Shown piece after piece: positions 51,919 through 61,085 of a DNA stretch of 64,000 nt. The translations under genes were made by a program, and so were the position numbers. The notes below the pieces were generated by a model. It was not told the DNA's origin and made no database searches. It worked only from the letters and a program-made list of their open reading frames with translations. Every line of letters starts with the position of its first letter. Position 1 is the stretch's first letter. Origin of the DNA: Prostheceraeus crozeri (taxonomy: Eukaryota > Platyhelminthes > Polycladida > Euryleptidae); NCBI GenBank assembly GCA_907163375.1, contig CAJQUW010007530.1:186001-250000 (forward strand). The letters are read 5' to 3'.

Positions 51919-52157
51919 TGTAAGTAAAAACGCGAATTCCAAATAGCAAAGACGCACTTTATTTGCAGACGTGGATATTTATACCTGTATAACAATGGCA
52001 TAAAACAACTCACGAAACATGCACAATAATGAAATGTTATTATCATGAAACGTCACCAGAACACTTGATAATAGGATGTCAGGCATGCGGTCGAGAGTCG
52101 GATTGCTATGTCCTAAGACAGTGAACAATAGAGAATTAGAAATACAACACGCTCACA
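51919..52157 (-). repeat. 3' LTR of the Gypsy-class element
   Basis: Identical by eye to the other LTR; a purine-rich GAAACTAGGGAGCG tract precedes it on the coding strand. Confidence 0.95.
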
Positions 52158-52225
52158 CGCTCCCTAGTTTCTTAAGAAACTAATATACAAAAGTATATAT
52201 TATATACGAAACAATATAAGGTCTG

Positions 52226-55200
52226 CTATCTGTAATCAACGACATGGTCACCTTGAAAAATAGGTCTTTTAGTCACGCGACTACTCCTTCGGGGTACCGC
52301 CTCAGAATCAATTTCGACATCGCTATCATTCGTCAAAGAGCAGTATTTCGTTTCTAAGTCGACTTCGGTAGATTCCCTGCAATAAGGTACCAGTCTTAAA
52401 TGCGATACATGACGAGAGACATTTATATCATCTAACTCAACTGAAACACTCGAAATGATTTTTGTCACGACGTGTGGACCGCTCCAAACGTCATCACATC
52501 GGGAGGAAGGAGGCTTAAGAAAAACTTTATCGCCAACAAGAAAAGGATTACGGTCTTTATCAAAGTAATTATCGTTTACCTCGTAATTCAATTTGGGTCG
52601 TTCTATCTCAATGCGATCAGCTGTAACATCCGGCTTTCTAGACTTCGCACAGAAAACTAATTCGTAAGGTGTTGAATCGTTTTTACCTTTTGTATTATTA
52701 ACCCAGAAAACGGCCTCTGCGAGGGATTTTCCTGTACGCTTTACGGTTCTCTTAACGGTACGATGAACCCGCTCAACCACCGAGTTTCCCTGGGGCCTAT
52801 AAGCGGAAGTCAAGACCTGTTGAACTTTCCACTTATCTAACAGCTCATTAAACTCGCGGCTACGGAAAACTGTCCCGTTATCACTCATTATGTACGCTGG
52901 GGGACCAAATTCTGCGAAGATCTGTTCAATGTTGAAAGCTATCTCAGTGGAGGATTCATTTCTTAAGCTACGCCAGATTGTAAATCTGGAAGCAGTATCG
53001 ATAACGGATAAATAAGGTCTACCGTCTACATGAGTTACATCAGTGCCTAAAACTTCCCAAACATTATTCGCGGATATCGATCCTTTGTCCCAACTAAAGC
53101 GATTCGAAGGGTCTATGCGGGTACAAGTTGCACAATCGCCAATGACGGCCTTAATATCAGATTTTGAAACGGATTTATTTTTATACCGCTCTTTACATAA
53201 TTCATATGTTCGATTCGTGCCAAAATGGTTGATTTCATGAACAAACTTGATGTCAGCGTAATCAACGCTATCTAGTTTCTCCCTGACCCATGAATTAGGC
53301 ACTCTAGTCAATGAATCTGCTTTGTTTAAACTTGACTCAATCCAAACGACCTGTACTGCCAACTGTTCCTCACGGATAATGTCTGAAATAATATTAAGTC
53401 TACGCTTAATCAAAACTTCTGCGAGTGCACGAGTCTTAACATTTCTTGTCTTATGAATAACAGATTGCAACCATCTATAAACTGAGATGGAGTCAGTTTT
53501 GATCGTAATGTCCCTCTTACCCCATTTTAAGGCAAGATTCAGGCCTTTGATAGCTGCGTCTAATTCAGACCGGTTTATATGCGTAGCATCATCCTTCGGG
53601 CGCAGCCAAGCCGCATCCTCGACCACCTGACCTTCAACCTCTAAATAAACCCCGTAGGCTAGAGAACTGGAGTCAGTCCAGACCGTGATTGGAGCTTTAG
53701 GATCAACCTCCCACATGCCTCCGACAGGGTCAGACACTTTCAGTCGAACATCTATTTCTCGAATCAAACTCATTATTTTTTCCGAAACTGGGTCATCCCA
53801 CCTAGTATGATCTTCGGCAGTGCACCGCTGTACAAACGCGCAGGCGACTCGAAGCCATCCCGCCACGGGGTAATGTCCTAAACATTCTCCTATGTACTTA
53901 TGTGCTTCACGCCGCGTAAGAATGTTAGCTATTAAGGGCAGAGAACCGTCTCTGCGCCATCTCAACCCTGAGTCCACACATAGTCCCAGTAATCTAACGT
54001 CTCCTTTACCAACTTTTTGTGACTCTTTTGTTATAAGGCCCCAATTATTCAGATGGGACCTGACCTTTTCGCATGAGACAACCGATTCAGAGACATATAT
54101 ATCGTCAATGTAACTAGAAGTACCTTCCTTGATTTTCTGGTCACCCTGCAATACTCGTGTAACTATAGCTGTCATTATTTTTGGGGCTGAGGCCAAGCCG
54201 AAACCAAGCCTCGTCAACAGAAAGTCACTTCCTTTCCACCTAACAGCTTGGTATGCCCATAAACTCGGATCAATTTCTACCTGTAGATAGGCACGCTTCA
54301 AATCAATAATAGAACACTTAGGCCCCAGTTGCCGCCACTGACGCAACGTGTCAGCACAAGTAGGAGTAGCTTCAGCAGTATGAGACTCAATGGATTCGTT
54401 TAAACTTCTATAGTCCAAGACAGGGCGAACTTTAACGGTATCGCCCTTCTGCTGACGCACAGCAATAATCGGTAAGTACCTTTTTATTTTCCCATGGAAA
54501 CTTACGTCATGCCTTACTAATATGCCCTCATTAATCCAGTCATTTATTTCAGCATCACACGGTGATTTATCCTGATCATCGATAATATTATACGGTATCT
54601 TACAATCGGATCCTGGTTCTAAATTTTGTCTCCAATTCCACCTTACGCACCATCTACTTCCATTAAAAGTAGCAACAAAATCCTTATCATGAATGTCATC
54701 ACTATGCAATACCGAAACTACAGGCCCTTTACTATAGGGAAAATCTACTTTTAGCTCAGTACCTGGACGTACGCGTGGATGTAATATTAAACCCGTTCTC
54801 TCAAATACATTCGAACCCAAAATGATATCAATACCAGTAGGTAGATCAGTTTCTAAGACTACATATGCATTAATGGGTCCCAGCTCTTCATTATTATCAG
54901 TTATCACACTACTCAAAACAACATACGTATACGCACATACATTATGCCTACCAAAAGATTGAAGACTAATGTAGGACCTAGACCGACTCTCATTCCCAAC
55001 CACATGCTCACCAATGACAGAAGTCACAGATCCAGTGTCGATCAGCGCGTTCATCCTTTGGCCATTGACATTCATTGGACGTGAGATTTGTGCACCGGTG
55101 ATTTCCGTCGCCGCAGCCATGCTCGCAATTGCCTGTTGTTGACGGTGTGGGCAAAATCGCTGAATATGCCCTTTCTCGTTACAAAAGAAACAGGTGATAA

Positions 55201-55831
55201 TACAGCTGGCCTTCTCATGGCCAAAGCGGCGACAGCCTTGACAGCGAACCATTTGCTTGGAGACTTTCATTTGGCTGTTTTGCGGACCCATCGTCGCAGC
55301 GACTGCGGTGGGTAAGGCATCTCGAGTTGCCAAAAGCGCCTTCGCCGTAGACAGAACATCTTGGAGCTTCATATCTTCGCCGTCTTGGATATACACCTTC
55401 TCCTTTACATCAGCTGGTAACGCATCGATCACAGCTAACGATACCAGCTCCTCATCAGGATCTTTGCCAGTGATAACCTTCAACAATGTCTTTGCATCAT
55501 CTGCGATGATGTCGATCTGTTCGCCAGGCCACAAACGGAGGGATTTGAGTTTTAGCCAGGCACTTGCCTTGTTAAGTCCATAAACTCTCTTCAAAGCCTT
55601 CATCACAACTTTAAAGTCATTTTTATCTGTTGGCTCCAATTGATCCCAGGTCGCGAAAGCAGGACCATCCAAAAATAGAGGCATCATTCGAGCCATCTCA
55701 GCCTCTAAATCCTTTGGGGCGGTTACTATAGACACCGCTGTCTCGTATCGTCTGAACCATTGATCAATATTTTCATCACGCTCACCCTTGAATCTCTTCA
55801 CGATATCGACCAACTTTAACGAGCCGCTCAT
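52226..55831 (-). CDS. Gag-pol polyprotein (LTR element)
   Basis: One frame of about 1,200 residues; I take the ATG of MSGSLKLVDIVKRFKGE. Order: gag; two CCHC knuckles (CQGCRRFGHEKASC, CFFCNEKGHIQRFC); aspartic protease (ALIDTGSVTSVIG); reverse transcriptase with SIIDLKRAYLQVEI and YIDD in SSYIDDIYV; RNase H (VWTDSSSLAYGVYL, INRSELDAA, KTDSISVYRW); integrase with HHCC finger (HEINHFG, CATC) and DDE core (GTDVTHVDG, IMSDNGTVF, NSVVERVHR). Gag and pol share one frame, without the usual shift. Family: Gypsy (Metaviridae); subclade not assigned. Confidence 0.95.
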   Translation of the reverse strand: MSGSLKLVDIVKRFKGERDENIDQWFRRYETAVSIVTAPKDLEAEMARMMPLFLDGPAFATWDQLEPTDKNDFKVVMKALKRVYGLNKASAWLKLKSLRLWPGEQIDIIADDAKTLLKVITGKDPDEELVSLAVIDALPADVKEKVYIQDGEDMKLQDVLSTAKALLATRDALPTAVAATMGPQNSQMKVSKQMVRCQGCRRFGHEKASCIITCFFCNEKGHIQRFCPHRQQQAIASMAAATEITGAQISRPMNVNGQRMNALIDTGSVTSVIGEHVVGNESRSRSYISLQSFGRHNVCAYTYVVLSSVITDNNEELGPINAYVVLETDLPTGIDIILGSNVFERTGLILHPRVRPGTELKVDFPYSKGPVVSVLHSDDIHDKDFVATFNGSRWCVRWNWRQNLEPGSDCKIPYNIIDDQDKSPCDAEINDWINEGILVRHDVSFHGKIKRYLPIIAVRQQKGDTVKVRPVLDYRSLNESIESHTAEATPTCADTLRQWRQLGPKCSIIDLKRAYLQVEIDPSLWAYQAVRWKGSDFLLTRLGFGLASAPKIMTAIVTRVLQGDQKIKEGTSSYIDDIYVSESVVSCEKVRSHLNNWGLITKESQKVGKGDVRLLGLCVDSGLRWRRDGSLPLIANILTRREAHKYIGECLGHYPVAGWLRVACAFVQRCTAEDHTRWDDPVSEKIMSLIREIDVRLKVSDPVGGMWEVDPKAPITVWTDSSSLAYGVYLEVEGQVVEDAAWLRPKDDATHINRSELDAAIKGLNLALKWGKRDITIKTDSISVYRWLQSVIHKTRNVKTRALAEVLIKRRLNIISDIIREEQLAVQVVWIESSLNKADSLTRVPNSWVREKLDSVDYADIKFVHEINHFGTNRTYELCKERYKNKSVSKSDIKAVIGDCATCTRIDPSNRFSWDKGSISANNVWEVLGTDVTHVDGRPYLSVIDTASRFTIWRSLRNESSTEIAFNIEQIFAEFGPPAYIMSDNGTVFRSREFNELLDKWKVQQVLTSAYRPQGNSVVERVHRTVKRTVKRTGKSLAEAVFWVNNTKGKNDSTPYELVFCAKSRKPDVTADRIEIERPKLNYEVNDNYFDKDRNPFLVGDKVFLKPPSSRCDDVWSGPHVVTKIISSVSVELDDINVSRHVSHLRLVPYCRESTEVDLETKYCSLTNDSDVEIDSEAVPRRSSRVTKRPIFQGDHVVDYR

Positions 55832-55860
55832 GTTCAGCAAGACAAACTGCCGTGATAGCT

Positions 55861-56099
55861 TGTAAGTAAAAACGCGAATTCCAAATAGCAAAGACGCACT
55901 TTATTTGCAGACGTGGATATTTATACCTGTATAACAATGGCATAAAACAACTCACGAAACATGCACAATAATGAAATGTTATTATCATGAAACGTCACCA
56001 GAACACTTGATAATAGGATGTCAGGCATGCGGTCGAGAGTCGGATTGCTATGTCCTAAGACAGTGAACAATAGAGAATTAGAAATACAACACGCTCACA
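55861..56099 (-). repeat. 5' LTR of the Gypsy-class element
   Basis: See the element entry. In coding orientation it starts TGTGAGCGTGTTG and ends ACTTACA. Confidence 0.95.
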
Positions 56100-56104
56100 A
56101 TAGG

Positions 56105-56637
56105 TCTGTATTCTTTGCGGAACACGCCCCTCATCGAAAAAGCTCTGAAAAGCCACTTCAACGTCTGGTCCTCGTTTAGATTTCAGCGCACGTGCCCAAG
56201 CATAGCGAGATAAAATATCTATTACGGTTAAGATGTATTTATAGCCATCATTGTACTGTGATATCTGTTGCATGTCAGCCAAGTCCGCTTGCCATTGACT
56301 ATCTATATTGTTAACAACATATTTTCTTGTTGGAAACCGCTTTCTCGCATTTTTGTGAAGAGTGTAAGTCGGTTGACTCCTGAACCACTTCTTGACTTTC
56401 TCTATTCCCACACCTGCTGCACGAGCTAGAACCTCCGGACGACTGAAACTTGCGGGATGATTTAAGTCGTAATAAAACTTTCTGAGTTTCACTGCTGTAC
56501 TCATCGTCTTTGTTCTGATTTGCACGTGTATTACTCGCACAGCAACTGCTAACACAATTGATATCAACCTCTATGCCCTCTTCTGCTTTACCTTCAAGCG
56601 CAGATTTCAAACAACAGCAAAATTTTTGTAACGACAT
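56105..56637 (-). pseudogene. Polinton 2 integrase, N-terminal part
   Basis: YYDLNHPASFSRPEVLARAA and the SQPTYTLHKNARKRFPTRKY linker precede the core start (WQADLADMQQISQYNDGYKY, LTVIDILSRYAWARAL), giving the first catalytic Asp. The segment runs into the LTR insertion. Cys-rich N-terminal coding may mark the zinc module. Fossil, about one break. Confidence 0.8.
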
Positions 56638-56671
56638 GATATGAGAAAGGCAAGGCTTAATTCATATTTGC

Positions 56672-57340
56672 TTAATATTTACTATACTCCTCCACAACAC
56701 GCATTGAGCGCCTAGTAGCTCTTTTTGGTTGCAGATCATCGGGATCATGAAGCTCTCGCTTGACCGCCATCGTGGGTGTTTTACTCTTTGATCCATCTTG
56801 TAAGTGACCCTTATCCAATTCATTCACAGTCGGTCCTCCAATAATATTGTGAGGTACATTTTGATCAGATAAAATTTTCTGAAAATATGTGCACCCTTGT
56901 GGTGCACCTAGTTTTCGTCTTACATCTCTGACAGCATATCGTAGAAGGTCATCTATGTGACTATTTCTAATAACATCACCAGTTGTTTCATCTATTATCT
57001 CCCCTCTCTCATTGAACTTCACATGTGGATCAATGAAGTCAAATAATCGCTCAGCGCGCACACGATATGGTCGAGGTGTTGACAAGGTCATAAATCGTCG
57101 AATCTGTCGCTTCTCGTCAATGTTTTCAGCTGCTAACTGCATTCGTCGATAGGGATCCTTAATCTTCTGAATTTCCATATCCTTTTGTGTTAGTTCCTTA
57201 AGTTGATTCGTAATAGGTTGATCTATATTTTTGACTTCCTGTGCACTTTGTAATGTAGTCAATTGTGCATACTCCTCTTGAGGAATGACTACCATCTTTG
57301 AATACGACAAGTTTGAAAATAATAAGGCAACAAAGTACAT
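56672..57340 (-). CDS. Conserved Polinton protein of unknown function (222 aa)
   Basis: A 222-residue frame. It has an N-terminal coiled segment (EEYAQLTTLQSAQEV), an ARL/F-type middle RAERLFDFIDPHVKF, then ERGEIIDETTGDVIRNSHID and DLLRYAVRDVRR, and GAPQGCTYFQKIL, a pattern shared by many Polinton proteins next to the ATPase. The basic C-terminus carries KRATRRSMR. The true start may be the internal MVVIPQEEY. It overlaps no neighbour and follows the ATPase on the same strand. Probably structural or packaging-related; inferred from position. Confidence 0.6.
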   Translation of the reverse strand: MYFVALLFSNLSYSKMVVIPQEEYAQLTTLQSAQEVKNIDQPITNQLKELTQKDMEIQKIKDPYRRMQLAAENIDEKRQIRRFMTLSTPRPYRVRAERLFDFIDPHVKFNERGEIIDETTGDVIRNSHIDDLLRYAVRDVRRKLGAPQGCTYFQKILSDQNVPHNIIGGPTVNELDKGHLQDGSKSKTPTMAVKRELHDPDDLQPKRATRRSMRVVEEYSKY

Positions 57341-57349
57341 TGCTTAAAA

Positions 57350-57985
57350 CTAACTGTGAACCGAGAAAACTGTCATTGGTTCAATGGAATTAGGTATGAT
57401 ATTTGTTCGAAATCGAAGTCGTTCCGGACACTCCTGGGTTAGATCAATAAATAGATAGCCATGTGGTTTCTTTGTTACATCTTCATATATTTTTGAAAGT
57501 ACTTTAGGTTTTTGAGGTAATATCTGTCTACTGAGATGATGTATCTGACTGCTATCTCTTGGATTTTTAAATATTGCCAAATAATGTGTATTCAAACTTC
57601 TAGTTCTTTGCTCTTTCCCTCTATCGAAGATGTTTTGGGTGATGTAGATAATAAAAGCTTCCATATGATGTGCAGTTTCAATGAACATTTCAGTTACATC
57701 CTTTGAAGATTTGCTTTCTCGTAATAGATCATCTAATACTAGTAAGTCACCTGCTTTGATATCCTCAGTTGATGGCAACCCTTGCTTCACCTCATAACCT
57801 TTCTGGCGAAGTGCAGAATGTAGTTGTGGTTGAAATATTCCATAATACCATTTGACTTTCTTAATTTCCTTGTTAAACATTTCATTTCTATATTGTAGCA
57901 ATTCAGTTACAAATGTAGTTTTACCAGACTGACTTGGTCCAGCGGCACACATTGTGCGATCAGTGAATAGACGAAAATCTGTCAT
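57350..57985 (-). CDS. Packaging ATPase of Polinton 2
   Basis: A 211-residue frame with Walker A AGPSQSGKTT near residue 15 and Walker B DLLVLDDLL near residue 82, and IIYITQNIFDRGKEQRT as the sensor strand, all typical of the FtsK/HerA-like A32 family. Compact compared with element 1's 381-residue enzyme, which has N- and C-terminal extensions. It is directly upstream of the 222-aa gene, 9 nt apart, suggesting co-expression. The frame looks whole. Confidence 0.9.
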   Translation of the reverse strand: MTDFRLFTDRTMCAAGPSQSGKTTFVTELLQYRNEMFNKEIKKVKWYYGIFQPQLHSALRQKGYEVKQGLPSTEDIKAGDLLVLDDLLRESKSSKDVTEMFIETAHHMEAFIIYITQNIFDRGKEQRTRSLNTHYLAIFKNPRDSSQIHHLSRQILPQKPKVLSKIYEDVTKKPHGYLFIDLTQECPERLRFRTNIIPNSIEPMTVFSVHS

Positions 57986-58126
57986 CTTATAATTCCATTA
58001 ACATTAAACTCATCATCCCGCTAATTTTGCTTAGAACAACAAAACAGACACATGTTCCAGATCACGTTTATTTACATTCAGAATAGAAACTTTCAAGTTA
58101 CATTTACAAATTAAGACATCTACAAA

Positions 58127-58860
58127 TTAAAACATTTGTGTTTCCTCATCACAATTAGGATTATAGAAAGTTTTCAAGTCAGCATCTTGGCGCTTCAACT
58201 TCAATTTAGGATTCCCATCTTTAGATTTCCGCCCTCGCTTTTTGCTCTCTTCCTTCCCATCACTTGAAGCAGTCTTATCAATGTTAATTAAACATTTATC
58301 AATTGGTAGTGGTTCATAGACTAGTTGAAGAACCTTCATTTGTAAAGATGCGACTTTACCAGTCGAACCATGTGAGCCAATATAAAGTCCGGTAACGTGA
58401 ACTAAGCCCATATAGCAACCCCGTTTGAGATCCTCACATTCCATCGCGTTTGTTAAGAGATCGAATGCTTGAAAATGATCCGATAGTTTTAAAAACAGTG
58501 TATCGAATTCGGCAATTCCTTGTAACCAACTCGTTCCTCTAATGACTTTCTCCAATGAGTGGGAGCACTTTCAGGCAGCTCAACGCATTCTTTCGCGAAA
58601 GAGTCAATAGTCTTAAGAATCACCTGTTGCCATTTTGGAAAAGTCACTCGCATTTGTCTCATATTGCTATACCCTGATGTAGACATACCATTACTGTGGA
58701 AGAATGGAACTTGAAGATAAAAGCCATCATTACCATAATTCAAGGTTTGAAAGTAGAATGCATTTCCAATCCCTTGCACCTTTCGTGTCGGACGAAGCTT
58801 CAAGAGATCTTGCTCAAAAGCGTCACCTTCCTCTCTGATTGTATACATCTTCTGAGTCAT
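58127..58860 (-). pseudogene. Unknown Polinton 2 protein with NLS-like C-terminus
   Basis: The sequence starts MTQKMYTIREEGDAFEQDLL. It has a folded-looking N-terminal domain (YFQTLNYGNDGFYLQVPFF, MRVTFPKWQQVIL), a middle region GCYMGLVHVTGLYIGSHGS and a basic KKRGRKSKDGNPKLK nuclear-localisation-like tail. A TATATAAGG box precedes it. By position and size it may be a single-strand DNA-binding or replication accessory protein; this is a guess. About one break. Confidence 0.5.
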
Positions 58861-58944
58861 GTTTCAACAAGTACTAATTCGGAGCTTTCAACCAGCACAA
58901 ATGAATTGTCACTTGAAAGTGGTAAAATATCATTAAAGCGTCTT

Positions 58945-58970
58945 CCTTATATACACCTATATATGACTCA
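58945..58970 (-). promoter_or_regulatory. TATA box with AP-1-type site
   Basis: On the minus strand TATATAAGG (58,945-58,953), with TGAGTCA (58,964-58,970) just upstream, 85 nt before the ATG at 58,860. Confidence 0.5.
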
Positions 58971-59011
58971 TCAATCAAAGTGATGACGTGTCACTTTATG
59001 ATTCGCTAACC

Positions 59012-59284
59012 TTATATTAACATTGCAGCAGTTGCTGCAATCCTTCCAAGCGGACTATTGATTACACCATTAATACTGTTTCCAATATCATTTAACATAC
59101 TTAGAAACCCACCACCACCGCGCTGAATTAAGTTTCGCCTTTTCTTATCACTACTCCTTGGATTTGAAAACTTTTTTATGCTATTCAAAGAGCCAGCATT
59201 CAATAGAGGCTTGTAAATAGGTAGACATTTGTGTATTGCAAAAGCTAAATCACGAATGAAATCATCACTTGAATTTTGAATCAA
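59012..59284 (-). CDS. Small virion-type protein with Gly-rich hydrophobic C-terminus
   Basis: A 90-residue frame. A helical N-terminal half (FIRDLAFAIHKCLPIYKPLL) and a basic linker (SDKKRRNLIQR) precede GGGGFLSMLNDIGNSINGVI and SPLGRIAATAAML. It resembles the processed minor virion peptides of adenovirus-like elements, with a possible protease site near the Gly run. Inferred. Confidence 0.5.
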   Translation of the reverse strand: MIQNSSDDFIRDLAFAIHKCLPIYKPLLNAGSLNSIKKFSNPRSSDKKRRNLIQRGGGGFLSMLNDIGNSINGVINSPLGRIAATAAMLI

Positions 59285-59313
59285 TTTACACTTCTTATTA
59301 TCATGTATCCTGT

Positions 59314-59400
59314 TTAACTTCGCAACGCCTTTTTAAACTGACTTGAAGGTTTGAAGGACCGTTTCGATTGACGAGAAGATGCCTTCCGTTTTACAGACAT
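59314..59400 (-). CDS. 28-residue basic peptide gene
   Basis: ATG at 59,398-59,400 to TAA at 59,314-59,316; it encodes MSVKRKASSRQSKRSF plus a short Lys/Arg/Ser tail. Protamine-like or pX-like composition and a position upstream of the virion-type gene suggest a core peptide; too short to be sure. Confidence 0.35.
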   Translation of the reverse strand: MSVKRKASSRQSKRSFKPSSQFKKALRS

Positions 59401-59528
59401 TTTTATTCTAATATGGAAATAGATAATACAATTACAATTTTTGCTTAGTACTTACAACATGATGCACAAAAGTTTACAAGCATTCACACAGAGTTTGTTG
59501 CTGGTACTTATAAAATTACATAAAACAC

Positions 59529-60023
59529 TTAACAAGTTGTAGAGGGAAACTGATATACACTCACATCGGCTAGAGTCTGATTTGTAGCAGTTATGAGCTG
59601 CTCATTGTCTTTCAGTAGATGTTTTGAAATTGGGCAGCACATACAGCAGGGCTTTGAATGGAAAGTCTTTAAAATATTGGCATAGTATGCCCGCAAACTG
59701 ATTACCTCAGAATGTCCTTGAGCAGCCACATTGATGCTTACTGATGGCGGTCCACTGAATAAGTCCAATTTACATTTGTCACCCTTCTCGTCATAGTAGC
59801 TGGAGGTGATAATGTCATGGAGACATGTGTTGAGTTTCCGTTGGATACTGCTGCACCAACAGCGAGAGTATTCCGGTACAATCTCCGTTTGAGCTAGTGG
59901 GCGAAATACTTCATTGAGCCAAAATCTTGCAACTCGTGTAAGAGCGTTGTTTACGACTCTCATTAACATTCTCTGCACCACAACGTCCTCTCCGCAGCGG
60001 AAATACTTCACTATTTCCTCCAT
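59529..60023 (-). CDS. Hypothetical Cys-rich Polinton 2 protein (164 aa)
   Basis: A 164-residue frame with helical regions (MLMRVVNNALTRVARFWLNE) and a cysteine cluster KPCCMCCPISKH near residue 130. A TATATAAGG box lies on the same strand at 60,198-60,206, supporting a real transcript. No family recognised. The Cys cluster loosely recalls the 96-aa left-end gene. Confidence 0.5.
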   Translation of the reverse strand: MEEIVKYFRCGEDVVVQRMLMRVVNNALTRVARFWLNEVFRPLAQTEIVPEYSRCWCSSIQRKLNTCLHDIITSSYYDEKGDKCKLDLFSGPPSVSINVAAQGHSEVISLRAYYANILKTFHSKPCCMCCPISKHLLKDNEQLITATNQTLADVSVYQFPSTTC

Positions 60024-60197
60024 CAGACCACCAAATCCGCTTTATAGCCAGTTATATTTACGGCAGAATAAAATATATTGCCGGTGAAGAGTTGACTTCG
60101 GTAAATTATTGAAATGGGAATGTTGGTAGTGAACGACAAGCTGATTGACATTGTATTAGCCTCAAATTATGCTTGAAATAGAACGGTACAATGTCCT

Positions 60198-60206
60198 CCT
60201 TATATA
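60198..60206 (-). promoter_or_regulatory. TATA box upstream of the 164-aa gene
   Basis: TATATAAGG on the minus strand, identical to the boxes at 36,942 and 58,945. Confidence 0.5.
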
Positions 60207-60245
60207 GAAAAGTCACACAAAGACACAATAGTGACCAATCACAGA

Positions 60246-60270
60246 CGTGCATGATGACTCATCATGCACG
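60246..60270. repeat. Perfect palindrome with central AP-1-type site
   Basis: CGTGCATGATGA, C, then the exact complement TCATCATGCACG. The centre reads TGACTCA, the same motif as near 58,964. It lies between the UBA/RING gene and the 164-aa gene. Confidence 0.85.
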
Positions 60271-60774
60271 ATATACAGTGACTGTTGAAGATATTTCTTG
60301 ATCACAAAGGGGACAAGATGAAGTTTCAAAGGGTACATAACATGTAGAACACATAACGCTATGAGAAAATGGTAAAAAGAGAAGGGATCGTTCCTGTTTA
60401 AAACATTTAACGCAGTTCCGTTCTTATAATAATTTAAATGTCTCTTCATCTAATTTCCTTCTGAAGTCACTTTTATTGAGAGAACTTTTTATTAAAACAC
60501 TGTCAGATGTCTCCTTCTTTCCATATCGTTCCAATTTGATCCTCCTAATTTCACTATCATTGCAGTGTAGCATGGAGAAATCCTCTATCCACCTACGATC
60601 CAAATTGTGATTCATAGCATGCTCATCTAGATCCATTAGTCGATCAACTAAATCACCAGCGTTGATATTTTCACTGAGATTTGTTACAGTTTCTATAGCT
60701 TTGAACGAATATCCAAGGTCTCTTGCGACAACCCACGACGTTGGGATACTAGTCATCATTATGTATGTCATCAA
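60262..60774 (-). pseudogene. UBA plus RING module resembling inhibitor-of-apoptosis proteins
   Basis: The 116-residue N-terminal frame (60,424-60,774) holds a UBA-like segment, WVVARDLGYSFKAIETVTNL followed by AGDLVDRLMDLDEHA, matching the UBA region of inhibitor-of-apoptosis proteins. Downstream coding (60,262-60,417) contains an IAP-type RING: CVKCFKQERSLLFLPFSHSV, MCSTCYVPFE, SCPLCDQEI, with Cys/His spacing as in XIAP-family E3 ligases. No BIR domain is visible. Expected role: ubiquitin ligase acting on host cell-death or immune signalling, by analogy with baculoviral IAPs. Fossil, about one break. Confidence 0.65.
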
Positions 60775-60855
60775 ACAACTATCTCATATTTATAGCTTAG
60801 TTTGTCTACGTAAAAGGAAAATCAATGTGTCATCTTGATTACAATGGTTTCAATA

Positions 60856-61085
60856 GTCACAATAGTCGCAATTGAGCAAACCCATTCAAAATCAAACAAC
60901 GGACGTCTATCGGTGCGTACCCAAGTACTCAGAACCAAACCACACAAGTTCGCTCATAGACGTTCCGAAACACAGTGTACTCAACCGAGTGTACCGAACA
61001 CATGTACCTATCCAGTAAAACAGATGTCATACATGTTCCTATCCATGTACCTATCCCTCGCAAGTAGGGCACAGTTTTCACTACT
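60856..61085. repeat. Right terminal inverted repeat of Polinton 2
   Basis: Reverse complement of the left terminal repeat, lacking the left copy's extra internal units. Confidence 0.95.

Larger units (their letters stand above)
51919..56099 (-). mobile_element. Gypsy-class LTR retrotransposon inserted in Polinton 2 integrase
   Basis: Two 239-bp LTRs that look identical (51,919-52,157 and 55,861-56,099) with TG...CA ends on the coding strand, and a 5-bp target duplication ATAGG (51,914-51,918 and 56,100-56,104). One long gag-pol frame lies between them on the minus strand. The element looks whole and very young. The coding frame starts within 35 nt of the 5' LTR, leaving a very short leader. 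Confidence 0.95.
31254..61085. mobile_element. Polinton (Maverick) element 2, with three later insertions
   Basis: The terminal inverted repeats begin AGTAGTGAAAACTGTGCCC, and a perfect 6-bp duplication AAGATT (31,248-31,253 and 61,086-61,091) is the Polinton signature. Genes include PolB, integrase with chromodomain, packaging ATPase, adenain-like protease, capsid and penton-like proteins, a TBP-like protein, a UBA/RING protein and several unknowns. hAT, DD41D mariner-type and Gypsy elements sit inside; without them it is about 20 kb. It is a fossil of moderate age: gene order is complete but several genes are broken (roughly five to eight breaks besides the insertions). Confidence 0.95.
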
